A stretch of 64,000 bases of DNA from Paenibacillus sp. KS-LC4. GTDB taxonomy: Bacteria; Bacillota; Bacilli; Paenibacillales; Paenibacillaceae. The notes beneath the pieces are model-generated. The model was not told where the DNA came from and did not search any database. It was given only the letters and a program-made list of their open reading frames with translations. A program made the position numbers and the translations under genes. The stretch covers positions 6,161,001 to 6,225,000 of the forward strand of contig NZ_CP145905.1 of the NCBI RefSeq assembly GCF_036894955.1, written 5' to 3'. Below, piece by piece: positions 35,729 to 45,481 of the stretch. Position 1 is the stretch's first letter. Each line of letters begins with the position of its first letter.

Positions 35729-35780
35729 GAAAAAGAGCCGTCCCTAGAGTCATATGTATGACTGAGGGACGCCCCTTATT
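35729..35780 (-). terminator. Terminator of the htrA/CxxH transcript
   Basis: Minus strand GTCCCT-AGTCAT-ACAT-ATGACT-AGGGAC with flanking GGGGC/GGCTC, then TTTTT. Same design and core words as the hairpin at 31649-31696. Confidence 0.8.
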
Positions 35781-35817
35781 TTCTTCCTATTTTCAATAAT
35801 GGATCATTAAACTCATG

Positions 35818-35985
35818 CTATACGACAAGAAACAGTGCCCCATCCTCGCATAAATCGCATTTTCGCGGCGGGTCCCAGTCAGCAAATTCCGTTTCCTTCA
35901 AATCTACGATATCCGGCGCGTCCTCGTACTCATCAACGAACTTATCAATCGCTAGCTCCACGTGTTTTTTGCATACACAATACAT
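35818..35985 (-). CDS. CxxH/CxxC small protein (BA_5709 family)
   Basis: The 55-residue protein has YCVCKKH near the N-terminus and CDLCEDG near the C-terminus, the CxxH and CxxC pairs that probably bind zinc. It occurs next to htrA and rlmH in many Bacilli, as here. ATG 35985 fits family length and has GAGGAAG 10 bases upstream; the frame is open further but without a site. Function unknown. Confidence 0.82.
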   Translation of the reverse strand: MYCVCKKHVELAIDKFVDEYEDAPDIVDLKETEFADWDPPRKCDLCEDGALFLVV

Positions 35986-36190
35986 AGTTGGTTCGCTTCC
36001 TCTTCTGCTTGATTTAATCAGGGTGTTGTCCCTTTGCCTTCCGTTAGCATAACAAACAACCTGCATAATGTGAAGCCCGAACCTATTGGCCCTAGGTGAA
36101 ACGGCTTCGCCATCCTCTGACGGCGCGGCGTGTTTCATTCCGAGAAATATAAGCCCAGTTATGATGTGAAACATATAAATTCTTATATTT

Positions 36191-36235
36191 TAAAAAAAGA
36201 GCCGCCGCAACAGGCTCCTCCTGTTCACGACCGCT
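36191..36235 (-). terminator. Terminator of htrA
   Basis: Minus strand GAGCGG...GAACAGG pairs with CCTGTT...CGGCTC, followed by seven T. Confidence 0.75.
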
Positions 36236-36258
36236 CCCCTTAATCGGATGACGATTTT

Positions 36259-37605
36259 TTATTGTTGCACCTTATCGGTTAAATCCAATTGCGCCGTTGT
36301 CAGCTTGCCATCCCGATAGAAGGTCACTTCCACTTTATCGCCAATATGCTTCTTGGAATAAAGGTACCTCCGCAGCTCCATCGTACTGCCAACGGCCTGC
36401 TTATCCAGCTTGACGATCACATCATTGAAGACGAGGCCAGCATCCTTCGCTGGACCAACCGCCTCGAGCACGATGACGCCAGCACGAACATTGTCCGGCA
36501 AAATAAGCTGCCCCGCTCCTTCAGCCTCTTCATCGCCGTCATCCTTCGAGCCGCCGGCTTTACCTCCAGCGCTGCCGCCCTGCTGTGCAAAATATTGCGC
36601 CAAGTCCATCGTGTACACGCCCAAATACGGACGCGGCACATAGCCTTTGGCGAGTAGATCGCTGACGATTGGCATCGCATTGTTCGTCGGAATGGCGAAG
36701 CCTAGCCCCTCCACGCCAATATCGGCGATTTTCATGCTGTTGATGCCGACAACCTGACCATCGAGATTAATGAGCGGGCCGCCGCTGTTGCCTTGGTTGA
36801 TGGACGCATCCACTTGAATAACCTCTTGCTCCCAATCATAGTTGCCATCCTGATTCAGCGAAACAGGCACAATTTGACGGGTTTTGCTCACGATACCCAT
36901 AGATAAGGAATCGCCCAAGCCGAGCGGATTGCCGATAGCAATGACGAACTCGGCCGGCTGCAAGGCAGAGGAATCGCCAATTTCTGCAACGGTATCAATG
37001 CCCTTATCGTCGATTTCCAAAACAGCCATATCCGAAATTTGATCCTCGCCAACCATTTTCGCCTCGCGCTGCTCGCCGCTAATGAGCGTCACTTTAAGAG
37101 CGTCCGCATCGACGGTGACATGATAGTTTGTCATAATATAGGCTTTGCCATTTTCTTTTTTGAAAATAAACCCTGAACCAACGCCCGCCTGCTGCAAGCT
37201 GTTCTTCTCGGCGCCTTCTTTGCCTGCGTCCTTGCTGCCTTCGCTCTCTTCATTCGGAGTGCCCATGCTGAACACCTGACGCTGCTCATTAATGACGCTC
37301 ACGACAGCAGGTCTCACCTTCGCCGAAGCCTGAATCGTCTTCATTTCCAGCGATTCGCTGTCACCCGACATCTTCGCCGTTGAAACCGCCTGCACTTTGG
37401 GGCTGCTGCCAACTCCACCATTAAAGAACAGCCCGAACAGCAGCACTGCCGCTATTGCACTCGTGGATGAAGAGATAAAGGCAATGCGCACACTGGACCA
37501 ATTCCGCCTCGTCTGCTTGCTCGACAAGATGCGCCGCTCCTTGCTGAAGGCGCGTGTACGTCTGGACACCTTCGTCGAATAGAAATCGTCATCGAATAAT
37601 CCCAT
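36259..37605 (-). CDS. HtrA/DegP-like membrane serine protease (S1C, PDZ)
   Basis: About 448 residues: a basic cytoplasmic N-terminus, one membrane span (about 43-62), a trypsin-like domain with His162 (TNYHVT), Asp192 (SDMAVLE) and Ser274 (GNSGGPL), and a C-terminal PDZ domain. A Gly/Asp/Glu-rich insert (about 355-375) lies inside the PDZ region. It degrades or refolds damaged proteins at the outer face of the membrane. ATG 37605 has AGGAG 8 bases upstream. It is the usual neighbour downstream of the wal operon in Bacilli. Confidence 0.92.
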   Translation of the reverse strand: MGLFDDDFYSTKVSRRTRAFSKERRILSSKQTRRNWSSVRIAFISSSTSAIAAVLLFGLFFNGGVGSSPKVQAVSTAKMSGDSESLEMKTIQASAKVRPAVVSVINEQRQVFSMGTPNEESEGSKDAGKEGAEKNSLQQAGVGSGFIFKKENGKAYIMTNYHVTVDADALKVTLISGEQREAKMVGEDQISDMAVLEIDDKGIDTVAEIGDSSALQPAEFVIAIGNPLGLGDSLSMGIVSKTRQIVPVSLNQDGNYDWEQEVIQVDASINQGNSGGPLINLDGQVVGINSMKIADIGVEGLGFAIPTNNAMPIVSDLLAKGYVPRPYLGVYTMDLAQYFAQQGGSAGGKAGGSKDDGDEEAEGAGQLILPDNVRAGVIVLEAVGPAKDAGLVFNDVIVKLDKQAVGSTMELRRYLYSKKHIGDKVEVTFYRDGKLTTAQLDLTDKVQQ

Positions 37606-37789
37606 ATCTATCTCTCCTCTCGATGTCCGGCCGACATCAAGACTTTTTTGGTATATCTCTCGATCCATATTCATGCTACTAGGAATAATTTCGGAAGATT
37701 GGACTAGAATAATAATAGATTACATTGTACAGCTGAAAATTTTATGGAGCATTCGTCTTCTATCCTCTAGCCAAAGGAGCTTGATTTTA

Positions 37790-38029
37790 ATGAAAAAGCC
37801 TTCCTCCATCCCGTCCGCCTGGGAGCATGTTCAGCTTGGCGCGATGCTTGCAGATCTGAAAGAGGAGCACTATCGTACCGTTCTAACGTTAAGCGCATTG
37901 CTAGAGCTTCTGCTAGAGAAAGGCATTATTACACTAGAGGAATTACAAGCCAAGACTAGCCAGCTTGACGGGCAAATGGATGAACAGCTTCAGAAGCTTA
38001 TTTCTTCTTCACTTCGTCCCATTCAGTAG
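37790..38029 (+). CDS. Small conserved-looking protein of unknown function (79 aa)
   Basis: ATG 37790 follows AAAGGAG at 9-10 bases, a strong ribosome site on the strand opposite to its neighbours. The product is helical and acidic (LLELLLEKGIITLEELQAK), a pattern also seen in small regulatory or subunit-interaction helices. It converges on walJ and overlaps its last 32 bases, so the two stop regions are read on both strands. The frame is open further upstream but lacks a site. Function unknown. Confidence 0.65.
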   Translation: MKKPSSIPSAWEHVQLGAMLADLKEEHYRTVLTLSALLELLLEKGIITLEELQAKTSQLDGQMDEQLQKLISSSLRPIQ

Positions 38030-38804
38030 GCTTGTTGTGATACGTATGACGCAGCGGAAAATCCTCTTTTTTGAAGAAAATTCCGTTGTCTTCTAATATA
38101 TTATTAACGGTTAGCATCGCTAAGTCCATTAAATTATGATCAAGGCTAAGATGGGCCAAATACACCCGCTTAGTGCGGTCCGTCAGCAGCTCGCAGAGCG
38201 CTTCCCCAGCCGCTACATTGGATAAATGTCCGACGTCGCTTAAAATGCGCCGTTTCGTATTCCATGGATAACGCCCCATACGAAGCATCTCCGTATCATG
38301 ATTGGATTCCAGTACCAGCACATCCGAATCAATGATCGCCTGCTTCACCTTATCGCTCATATAACCGAGGTCGGTCGCCAGACTCAGCTTAACGCCCTGA
38401 TCGACAAACGTATAGCCCACCGGCTCCGCAGCATCATGCGAAATCGGAAAAGACTGTACTTGCAGCGAGCCAAAATGAAGCGTATCTCCCGTCTCGATCA
38501 CAATGCGCTTATCGGCATCAATTTTGCCAACATGCCGCTCCATCGCGCCCCAGGTCGCTTCATTCGCATAAATAGGCAGCTCGTGCTTGCGTGCAAATGC
38601 ACCAAGCCCTTTAATATGATCGGAGTGCTCATGCGTGACGAGCAGCGCATCCAGCTGATGGCCGAACACTCCGCGCTCCTTCATGAGCTCCTCCATTTTT
38701 TTGGCGCTAAGCCCTGCATCGACGAGTACCATCTTGTCGCCATTATTGATAATTGTTCCATTCCCCGTTGAACCGCTTGCCAGTACTGTAAACCATAGTC
38801 CCAT
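37998..38804 (-). CDS. walJ: WalJ/YycJ metallo-beta-lactamase fold hydrolase
   Basis: The 268-residue protein has the THEHSDH metal site (His58, His60, Asp62, His63), ISHDA and DLGY. Relatives are 5'-exonuclease-like and help coordinate cell division with replication in Bacilli. It is the last gene of walRKHIJ. Its 3' end overlaps a small convergent gene. Confidence 0.93.
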   Translation of the reverse strand: MGLWFTVLASGSTGNGTIINNGDKMVLVDAGLSAKKMEELMKERGVFGHQLDALLVTHEHSDHIKGLGAFARKHELPIYANEATWGAMERHVGKIDADKRIVIETGDTLHFGSLQVQSFPISHDAAEPVGYTFVDQGVKLSLATDLGYMSDKVKQAIIDSDVLVLESNHDTEMLRMGRYPWNTKRRILSDVGHLSNVAAGEALCELLTDRTKRVYLAHLSLDHNLMDLAMLTVNNILEDNGIFFKKEDFPLRHTYHNKPTEWDEVKKK

Positions 38805-38849
38805 TTCCGCCTCGTCCTATCCTTTCTCCCTCTTGAGCATGGCAAGTAC

Positions 38850-39587
38850 CTACTGCTCCTTATCCTGGGCAACCTCACCGCTTACCGCATGGATATAATA
38901 AGGGCGATCCGCATCCTCTACCAGCACTCGCCAATAAGGAGCGGATACTTGCATGTCCGTATCAAACGTCTGTCCATGATAGCCGAGCTGAATATCGGTA
39001 ATAACCGAGCCATCCGGCAAATTCCGCTCAATGAACGGCGCTACCGCCTTCGCCGCCGGCAGCACCATCTGCTGCTTGACATCATTGCTATCCAGCACCT
39101 CAATGCGCGACTGCTTAAAACCCGTAATTTTCTGATTGCTGTAATACAGCTCCAGCTTGACCTCGAACAGCGGCCGGTTATCAACCATTCGGTACAAGAC
39201 GAATACGCCTGCCTTGCTGCCGAGCGGATCGAAAGCGTATAGCTCAATATCAGGAATTTGATTGCCTAGCGCAGCGAGCAAATCCGTTTGTGAGAATACG
39301 ATTCGTCTATCCACTGGCGTCTCCAGCTTCACAATCTCCTGCTTCTCCAGACTTAGCGACTTGAGCTGGTAAGTTAAATCACGCATGCTTGGCGTTTCAA
39401 GCGGCAAGTTGGCGTTCAGCTCGATGCGCTTCTGCTTCATCACCGCGACGGTGTCTGGTGGAAGCTCCGCAGAGTGATTGTTAATGTCCAACTGCTCCCG
39501 CACCTCCAGCCATACCTGATAGCCAAGCAAAATATTTAGCAGCAGGAAGCTGCCGATTAGCACACTTTTCGCTCTGCTCCAATCCAA
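38850..39587 (-). CDS. walI: WalI (YycI), regulator of WalK
   Basis: The 245-residue protein has an N-terminal membrane segment (residues 8-24) and a YycI extracellular domain. With WalH it binds the membrane part of WalK and adjusts its activity. The start is TTG 39587 with AGGAGG 10 bases upstream. It follows walH closely. Confidence 0.9.
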   Translation of the reverse strand: MDWSRAKSVLIGSFLLLNILLGYQVWLEVREQLDINNHSAELPPDTVAVMKQKRIELNANLPLETPSMRDLTYQLKSLSLEKQEIVKLETPVDRRIVFSQTDLLAALGNQIPDIELYAFDPLGSKAGVFVLYRMVDNRPLFEVKLELYYSNQKITGFKQSRIEVLDSNDVKQQMVLPAAKAVAPFIERNLPDGSVITDIQLGYHGQTFDTDMQVSAPYWRVLVEDADRPYYIHAVSGEVAQDKEQ

Positions 39588-39601
39588 ACGCCTCTCACCT
39601 C

Positions 39602-40963
39602 CTACTTGGCCGCTCCAGCCGATCCTTCAGCACCGGTCGTTACCTCCAGCGGAATGTAGCCTGTTGGATAAGCCTCCATCAGCACGTCCTGCGTGCCATC
39701 TGCAAGCCTCACACCCCATACGGGGACAAAATCCAGCTTGCTGCCTTCCTTCGGCACCGCCTGAAGTGCCGGGAACAGGCTTGTGACCTCAGATAGCTTT
39801 GCGTAATGCTCCAAAGCACCGCGTAAATCATCGCCACCCGGCAAATAGCGCGATTCCCGCGTTTCTGCCTGATTGCCAAGCGTAATCAGCGAACGATTGT
39901 ACTCCGTCACCACGCCCTGCTGCAAAATCAGCCGAATCCAGCCATACTGAAAGCCGGCGGCCTCCAAAACCGGATATTGCTCCAAGTACTGCTGGAACAG
40001 CACCGTTCTGCCCTGCTTGCTGTCCGCATCCAGTACAGGATTAACGAAGCGATGTGTGCCATCCCAGCCGCCATGCTGATTCACGTACTCTACTGCGGCA
40101 TACACATTATCGCTCAAAATATTATCTGCGCTCTTTGACGCCGCCGGATCGGTATAAATCATCCAGTTGCCGCTCTGCTCCACTTGGAGACCGCGTTTGC
40201 CGTCCGTATAGATTTGAGCGCCGCTTCGATCCTTGAGCGCCTTTGTTGTGCCCGGATCGAAAAACAAGTTGCGCTGCACGACATCGGCGGAATAAACCGT
40301 ATACGGATACACGATTTCCACCGCCTGAAGCGGCTTATCCGGAATATAAAGATCGCCGTCCGCATACTGATAATTCGTCTGATATTCCCCGAAGCCGACG
40401 TAATCCTGCACATCGCGAACCGTCAAGTCGGCCTGAACCGATTCATAGACGATATCCCCGTCCTCGCTAAAGAAGAAGGTTCGCACCTCTTCCGTATTGC
40501 TCGTTTTAAAAATCCAGATGCGGTCAATCGTCTCATTCAAAAACATAATGTCGCCCTGCACCTTCAGCAGCTTGCGCAGCAAATCAACCGGTACGCCATT
40601 TTGGAAGCGCAGCTCCACACCCGCATCCCTTTTACGCACCTGCTCCCAATCCATAACATCAATTGGACTGCGCTGAAACCCTTTAAACTCGCGGCCCTGT
40701 ATGCGGTCCTTGAGAATCATATTATAGAAGGTCATGCCCGGATACAGCACCGTATGCTTGTCCCCGCCAAAGTGGATGATCAGCTCATCGGGAAAAACAA
40801 CATTTTCCACTGTCGTCTCTTCACCAAGCGGCTCCGCATTAATGTAGTCCTGCTCCGTCCGTACCGTAGCCCCAAGCCCTGGCATGCTGTAAGCGAGGAA
40901 ATAGCTTTGTATAAGGCTGAAGGCGACCAAAAAAATTAATAGCATCGTTTTCGCCCGTTCCAT
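39602..40963 (-). CDS. walH: WalH (YycH), regulator of WalK
   Basis: The 453-residue protein has one N-terminal membrane segment (residues 6-24) and a large extracytoplasmic YycH domain. It forms a complex with WalI that controls WalK. Its ATG overlaps the walK stop (TAATG). Confidence 0.92.
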   Translation of the reverse strand: MERAKTMLLIFLVAFSLIQSYFLAYSMPGLGATVRTEQDYINAEPLGEETTVENVVFPDELIIHFGGDKHTVLYPGMTFYNMILKDRIQGREFKGFQRSPIDVMDWEQVRKRDAGVELRFQNGVPVDLLRKLLKVQGDIMFLNETIDRIWIFKTSNTEEVRTFFFSEDGDIVYESVQADLTVRDVQDYVGFGEYQTNYQYADGDLYIPDKPLQAVEIVYPYTVYSADVVQRNLFFDPGTTKALKDRSGAQIYTDGKRGLQVEQSGNWMIYTDPAASKSADNILSDNVYAAVEYVNQHGGWDGTHRFVNPVLDADSKQGRTVLFQQYLEQYPVLEAAGFQYGWIRLILQQGVVTEYNRSLITLGNQAETRESRYLPGGDDLRGALEHYAKLSEVTSLFPALQAVPKEGSKLDFVPVWGVRLADGTQDVLMEAYPTGYIPLEVTTGAEGSAGAAK

Positions 40964-42807
40964 TAGCTTCGCTCACCGTCCTCTTCCAGCATCGGCAGCG
41001 TGAACGTAACCGTCGTCCCGACATTCAGCTCCGATTCAAGCGAAATCGTGCCGCCATGCGCTTTGACGATTTCCCGGGCAATGGATAAGCCGAGCCCTGT
41101 TCCGCCCATATTGCGCGAGCGCGCCTTATCTACACGGTAGAAGCGGTCGAAGATTTTTTGCAAATCCCGCTTCGGAATGCCAATTCCCGTATCCTTGACG
41201 CTAATCGCGATTAGCGATTGCTCCTGCTTGCGGGCGCTCAGCTGAATTTTGCCGCCGTCCAGCGTGTATTTAATCGCATTGGAAAACAGATTATCCAGCA
41301 CCTGATCAATCTGATCACGGTCCAGCCAAGCGTCCTTCAGCTCGCTTTCGACCTGAATAGAAGCCCGTATCGACTTCTGGCGCAGCTGGAACGAGAACCG
41401 ATCCGCCACCTCGTCGAGCATGTCGTGGATGTTCGTCTGCCTGCGCCGCATTGGCGCCTGATTGGAATCCAGCCGCGACAAATGCAGCAGATCGGTGACG
41501 AGCCGAATCATCCGCTCCGTCTCATTGCTAATAACACCGACGAAGCGCTCCGACAGCTCTCGCTCTGCTAGCGCACCGTCATTCAGCGCCTCTGCATAGC
41601 TCTTGATCGTCGTCAGCGGCGTCCGAAGCTCATGGGACACATTCGCAACGAACTGCCTGCGCGACTGCTCCAGCTTCTCCTGCTCGGTGACATCCTGCAA
41701 GACGACGATCGTTCCCGTCGTCCCTTTATCCCGGCGGTGAATAGGTGTAAAGGTGACTCGCATTATCCCTTCGGCCTCATCCATTTCCGCCTCCTCGCCC
41801 CGGTCGAGAATGAGCGTCTGCTCCTTGCCCTGGCGCAGCTCGTCCAAGCGCTGCTGAGGCAGCGCAAGCAGCTCGGTCAGGCTGCAATTTTCGCAGGTTT
41901 TGCGATCGAGCATTTCCAGCGACCGCCGATTCCAGACAATGACCTTCCCGTGCTCATCGGCCGCAATAACGCCATCGCTCATATTCGAGAGAATGGAATT
42001 AAGCTTCTCATTCTCCTCCTCATTGACCGACAGCGCCTCCTTCAGCCGAATCGTCATATCATTAAACGCCATGCTGAGCCGCCCGATTTCATCATCGCCC
42101 AGAACGGGCACCTTGAGATCGAACTTCCCTTCAGCGACCGCTGTTGCCTGCCGGGTCAGTCCTTGAATCGGGCTCGTGATCGTATGAGCCAGCAAAATGC
42201 CCAGCACTCCCGTTAGCCCTAAAGCGATAAGCGTTCCTGAGAAAAAAATCTGATTGACCCGATTAACCGTGTCATACAGGCTATCCATCGACGCGACCAT
42301 ATAGACAGCGCCGAGCACATTGTCATTGTCGTTGCCTGTTACCGGCAGCGCGATGATTTTTTTTCGGACATTATTTTCGTCAATAATCTCTTCCTCGTTC
42401 TCTGGAATGCCGACCAATGCCCGGCTCACCGCAAGCGACGGATTTTTCTTGCCTACATAGGATTCCGGCACCTGAACAGACGTCGCAACGATTTTGCCAT
42501 TCGCATCGAGCACCTGCACCTCTGTGCCGCTTATGCTGAACAGGTTGCGAACGACGAGGCTGAGCCCCTCTGCGCTCTCTGCATTCGTATCCAGATCGCC
42601 GCCCGGCTTGATCGACAAGTGTCGCGCCGCCAGCTTGGACAAAATATCGGCCTGCTCCTTGAGGTTATTCGTGAAGCTGTCTGTAAGCGACGTCTTGACC
42701 GTACTGATAAAATAAACGCCAATAAGCTGCATCGCCACCAAAATCAGCAGCAAATAAATAATAACCAGCTTCACCTGGATCGTGCGAAAAAACCGCCGCA
42801 CCATCAT
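40963..42807 (-). CDS. walK: Sensor histidine kinase WalK (YycG)
   Basis: The 614-residue kinase has TM1 (12-33), an extracytoplasmic Cache/PAS sensor, TM2 (187-207), HAMP, a cytoplasmic PAS domain (about 270-375) with a CENC pair, HisKA with phospho-acceptor His392 (SHELRTP) and HATPase_c (NAIKYT, DTGIGIP, GGTGLGLSI). It controls cell-wall hydrolase genes with WalR and is normally essential. Its start overlaps the walR stop by ATGA. Confidence 0.97.
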   Translation of the reverse strand: MMVRRFFRTIQVKLVIIYLLLILVAMQLIGVYFISTVKTSLTDSFTNNLKEQADILSKLAARHLSIKPGGDLDTNAESAEGLSLVVRNLFSISGTEVQVLDANGKIVATSVQVPESYVGKKNPSLAVSRALVGIPENEEEIIDENNVRKKIIALPVTGNDNDNVLGAVYMVASMDSLYDTVNRVNQIFFSGTLIALGLTGVLGILLAHTITSPIQGLTRQATAVAEGKFDLKVPVLGDDEIGRLSMAFNDMTIRLKEALSVNEEENEKLNSILSNMSDGVIAADEHGKVIVWNRRSLEMLDRKTCENCSLTELLALPQQRLDELRQGKEQTLILDRGEEAEMDEAEGIMRVTFTPIHRRDKGTTGTIVVLQDVTEQEKLEQSRRQFVANVSHELRTPLTTIKSYAEALNDGALAERELSERFVGVISNETERMIRLVTDLLHLSRLDSNQAPMRRRQTNIHDMLDEVADRFSFQLRQKSIRASIQVESELKDAWLDRDQIDQVLDNLFSNAIKYTLDGGKIQLSARKQEQSLIAISVKDTGIGIPKRDLQKIFDRFYRVDKARSRNMGGTGLGLSIAREIVKAHGGTISLESELNVGTTVTFTLPMLEEDGERS

Positions 42808-43568
42808 ACGTAACCGTAACCTCCCGGCTTCGTGCTTCGCATCATATAACCCAGCCCGCGCCTTGTCATAATGAACTCCGGCCTGCTCGGATCATCCTCA
42901 ATCTTCTCGCGCAGCCTTCGGATCGTTACATCTACTGTCCGCACGTCGCCAAAATATTCAAAGCCCCATACCGCCTGCAGCAAATGCTCCCGCGTCATGA
43001 CCTTGCCGCTGTTGCGCGCCATATAATACACAAGCTCGTATTCCCGGTGCGTCAAATCCAGCGGCTGGTTGTCCTTGTACACAACATACATATCGGTATC
43101 AATAAATAAATTAAACAGACGCAGGCCCTGCTTCTCCTGCTCCGCATCCTGTCCGCTGTCCGCGCCCTGCGCGCCTGCCGCGCTTACCGTAACCTCAGCC
43201 GACTTCTGCTGCCGTCTTAGATGGGCCTTCACTCGGGCCAGCAGCTCGCGGGTACTGAACGGCTTCGTCACATAATCATCCGCGCCGAGCTCTAGGCCAA
43301 GCACCTTATCAATTTCCGTATCCTTCGCCGTCAGCATAATGATCGGCATATGCAGCTTCGCGCGAACTTCACGGCACACATCCATGCCATCCTTCACTGG
43401 AAGCATCAGATCGAGCAGCATTAAATCCGGCTTCTCTGAGAAGGCAAGCTCCACAGCTTGTCCGCCGTCGAAAGCACAAATGACCTCGTAGCCTTCTTTC
43501 TCCAAGTTGAACTTCAATATATCTGCAATCGGCTGTTCGTCGTCGACCACTAAAATTTTTCCGTGCAT
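42804..43568 (-). CDS. walR: Response regulator WalR (YycF)
   Basis: The 254-residue OmpR-type regulator has a receiver domain with Asp53 (LLDLMLP) and Lys in VTKPFS, and a C-terminal winged helix (GDVRTVDVTIRRLREKI). The linker at about 125-150 is Ala/Gln/Glu-rich and longer than in Bacillus. ATG 43568 has GGCGG 7 bases upstream; a GTG two codons earlier is possible. WalR binds TGTWAH-N5-TGTWAH, and such sites are seen at 45482 and 55140. Confidence 0.97.
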   Translation of the reverse strand: MHGKILVVDDEQPIADILKFNLEKEGYEVICAFDGGQAVELAFSEKPDLMLLDLMLPVKDGMDVCREVRAKLHMPIIMLTAKDTEIDKVLGLELGADDYVTKPFSTRELLARVKAHLRRQQKSAEVTVSAAGAQGADSGQDAEQEKQGLRLFNLFIDTDMYVVYKDNQPLDLTHREYELVYYMARNSGKVMTREHLLQAVWGFEYFGDVRTVDVTIRRLREKIEDDPSRPEFIMTRRGLGYMMRSTKPGGYGYV

Positions 43569-43681
43569 CGTCACACCGCCTGTCGCTTCCTAATTGGATC
43601 TGTTTGATCTTCCTACACATTAGGGTAAAACTTTATATACATAGCAATACTATCTTACCATACTGCCCTACACAGTTCCCA

Positions 43682-43711
43682 ATTAAAGTTCCTTCATGCG
43701 CTTGGTGTCAA
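43682..43711 (-). promoter_or_regulatory. Promoter of the wal operon
   Basis: TTGACA, 18 bases, TTTAAT on the minus strand, about 115 bases before walR and after the M23 terminator. Confidence 0.6.
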
Positions 43712-43739
43712 GGTTATAGCTGCTTATATTTTTAAAATA

Positions 43740-43788
43740 ATAAAAGGGAGCGCCCCCGCAAGCTTTCGCTTCGGCAGCACTCCCCCTA
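43740..43788 (-). terminator. Terminator of the M23 peptidase gene
   Basis: Minus strand GGGAG-GCCG-AGC-GAAA-GCT-CGG-CTCCC followed by TTTTATT. Confidence 0.8.
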
Positions 43789-43803
43789 ATGGTATAAGTC
43801 CGA

Positions 43804-45387
43804 TTATAAATATTTCAACGGGTTTTGAAGCTCCCCGTCTTTATGAATTTCAAAATGAAGGTGGACGCCGTATGACCGTCCCGTGTTTCCCATAATACCT
43901 AATTTATCGCCTTTTTCTAATATATCGCCTACGCTGACGCTAATCGAATCAAGATGCCCGTACAGCGTTTCATATCCGTTCTTATGGTCAATAATGACTA
44001 CGTTGCCATAGCCGTTCTTCGTGCCCGCAAAACTAACAACGCCATTGTCAGCTGCTGTAATCGTTTTGCTGCCCGTCATGTCGATGCCTTTATGCATCCG
44101 TCCCCAACGCTGTCCGAACGTGCTGGACACCGAATAGCTCGATACTGGAGAAGAGAATAAGCCCGTTCCTTCACCCAAAATGACCTTCGTGCCCTTCATC
44201 ATTACAGTTGGAATAGCTTCCTTAATCACCTGCTGGTCTATCAGCTCTTCGCTGATTAGGTAACCATTCTCTTTCACGATTTTGTAGGTCAGGCTTTTGG
44301 AGCCGCTGACGCCTGCGCTGATCAGCTTGGATTCTCCAACGCGCATGTCATCATTTTGCTGAACCTCGGTTGGCGGGTCAATCGTAACGATTTCCGTCAA
44401 ATTCTCGGTTGTCCGTACCGACAGCTCCGGCTGGCGAACCGTAAGATCAAGTACATCTCCAACCTTGATCATATCATCTTCAATGCCTTTGTTATTCTCA
44501 TAAATTACTTGCGGTGAAATATCAAATTTCTGAGCGATACAGCCTACGCAATCGCCTTGTGCTACCGTATATTTTGTTGGTTTAACTGTGCCCTCTACGA
44601 GCAGCTTGTACATATCATTGTCTGAGACAATTTCGCTCAGCGAAGTCGATACCGCATCCGTCTCCACCTTCTCTACGAAAGCGACATCCATCAGCTCCTT
44701 GCCTGCCTTAGGTGTATGCTTGTCCGCCTCTGCTTCCTCTGGTGAAAAAGCGAGTGCACGAACCTTCGTCGATTCCTTCTCCGCCACCTTTTTCGGTGCA
44801 TATTTGCTCTGCACACGCGCCAGTATAGCATCTGCTGCTTCTTGGTTTTTCACAATACCGATTACTTTGCCATTTACCTTCACCTCTACGCCAACAGCGT
44901 GGGTTGTAAGCAGGCCCTCCAGCTTCGCAAGCGTCTGCTGCGTATCCGGGGCACCTTTGTATGCACTTGTACTCGTATATGTAAGCTGACCTGAATCCAC
45001 CAAGATTGGAATATCTGGTGTTGCCTGCTGTGCTTCGGATGCCTTCTGCTCAAGCAGCGCTCCAACCTCCAGCGGACTGCCAACCGTCCCGATTTCGGTG
45101 CCGTTCATATATAAGTGATAATAGTCATTCGTGTTAGCCTTAATATATTGTATACCGCCAATTCCGACTGCTGCCAAAATCGCGATAATTCCGCCTGCAA
45201 GGATGAAAGGTTTCTTATAGTTAGTAGCTGCTTTAGTAGCTGCTATTGTCGATGTTGATGTCGCTTGCACTGCTGCGGTCGGTTGCTGATTGATGCCTTT
45301 CGAGTCTTGTGTTCGGAATTGCCGAAAGAACTCAATGGATGTATTCCACGCCTTTCGGATCCGACCCGTTGCCCTAAAATCGGTCAT
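43804..45387 (-). CDS. Membrane-anchored M23 peptidoglycan endopeptidase with LysM and G5 domains
   Basis: The 527-residue protein has a cytoplasmic tail, one membrane span (about 60-80), linker domains, a LysM-like segment (KYTVAQGDCVGCIAQKFDIS, about 283-330), a G5 domain (about 330-405) and a C-terminal M23 domain with His/Asp in HKGIDMT and HLHFE. It would cut peptide crossbridges in the wall. AAGGAG precedes the ATG. A sequence fitting the WalR box lies 95 bases upstream, in line with wall hydrolases being WalR targets. Confidence 0.9.
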   Translation of the reverse strand: MTDFRATGRIRKAWNTSIEFFRQFRTQDSKGINQQPTAAVQATSTSTIAATKAATNYKKPFILAGGIIAILAAVGIGGIQYIKANTNDYYHLYMNGTEIGTVGSPLEVGALLEQKASEAQQATPDIPILVDSGQLTYTSTSAYKGAPDTQQTLAKLEGLLTTHAVGVEVKVNGKVIGIVKNQEAADAILARVQSKYAPKKVAEKESTKVRALAFSPEEAEADKHTPKAGKELMDVAFVEKVETDAVSTSLSEIVSDNDMYKLLVEGTVKPTKYTVAQGDCVGCIAQKFDISPQVIYENNKGIEDDMIKVGDVLDLTVRQPELSVRTTENLTEIVTIDPPTEVQQNDDMRVGESKLISAGVSGSKSLTYKIVKENGYLISEELIDQQVIKEAIPTVMMKGTKVILGEGTGLFSSPVSSYSVSSTFGQRWGRMHKGIDMTGSKTITAADNGVVSFAGTKNGYGNVVIIDHKNGYETLYGHLDSISVSVGDILEKGDKLGIMGNTGRSYGVHLHFEIHKDGELQNPLKYL

Positions 45388-45481
45388 GATCGTCTCCTTC
45401 TCGCCTTAATGCCGCTATCATAATTAGGTCTTCCGATTCATATCCGGGCCATTTGGCCCGTCAGAACACCCGACTATTACT

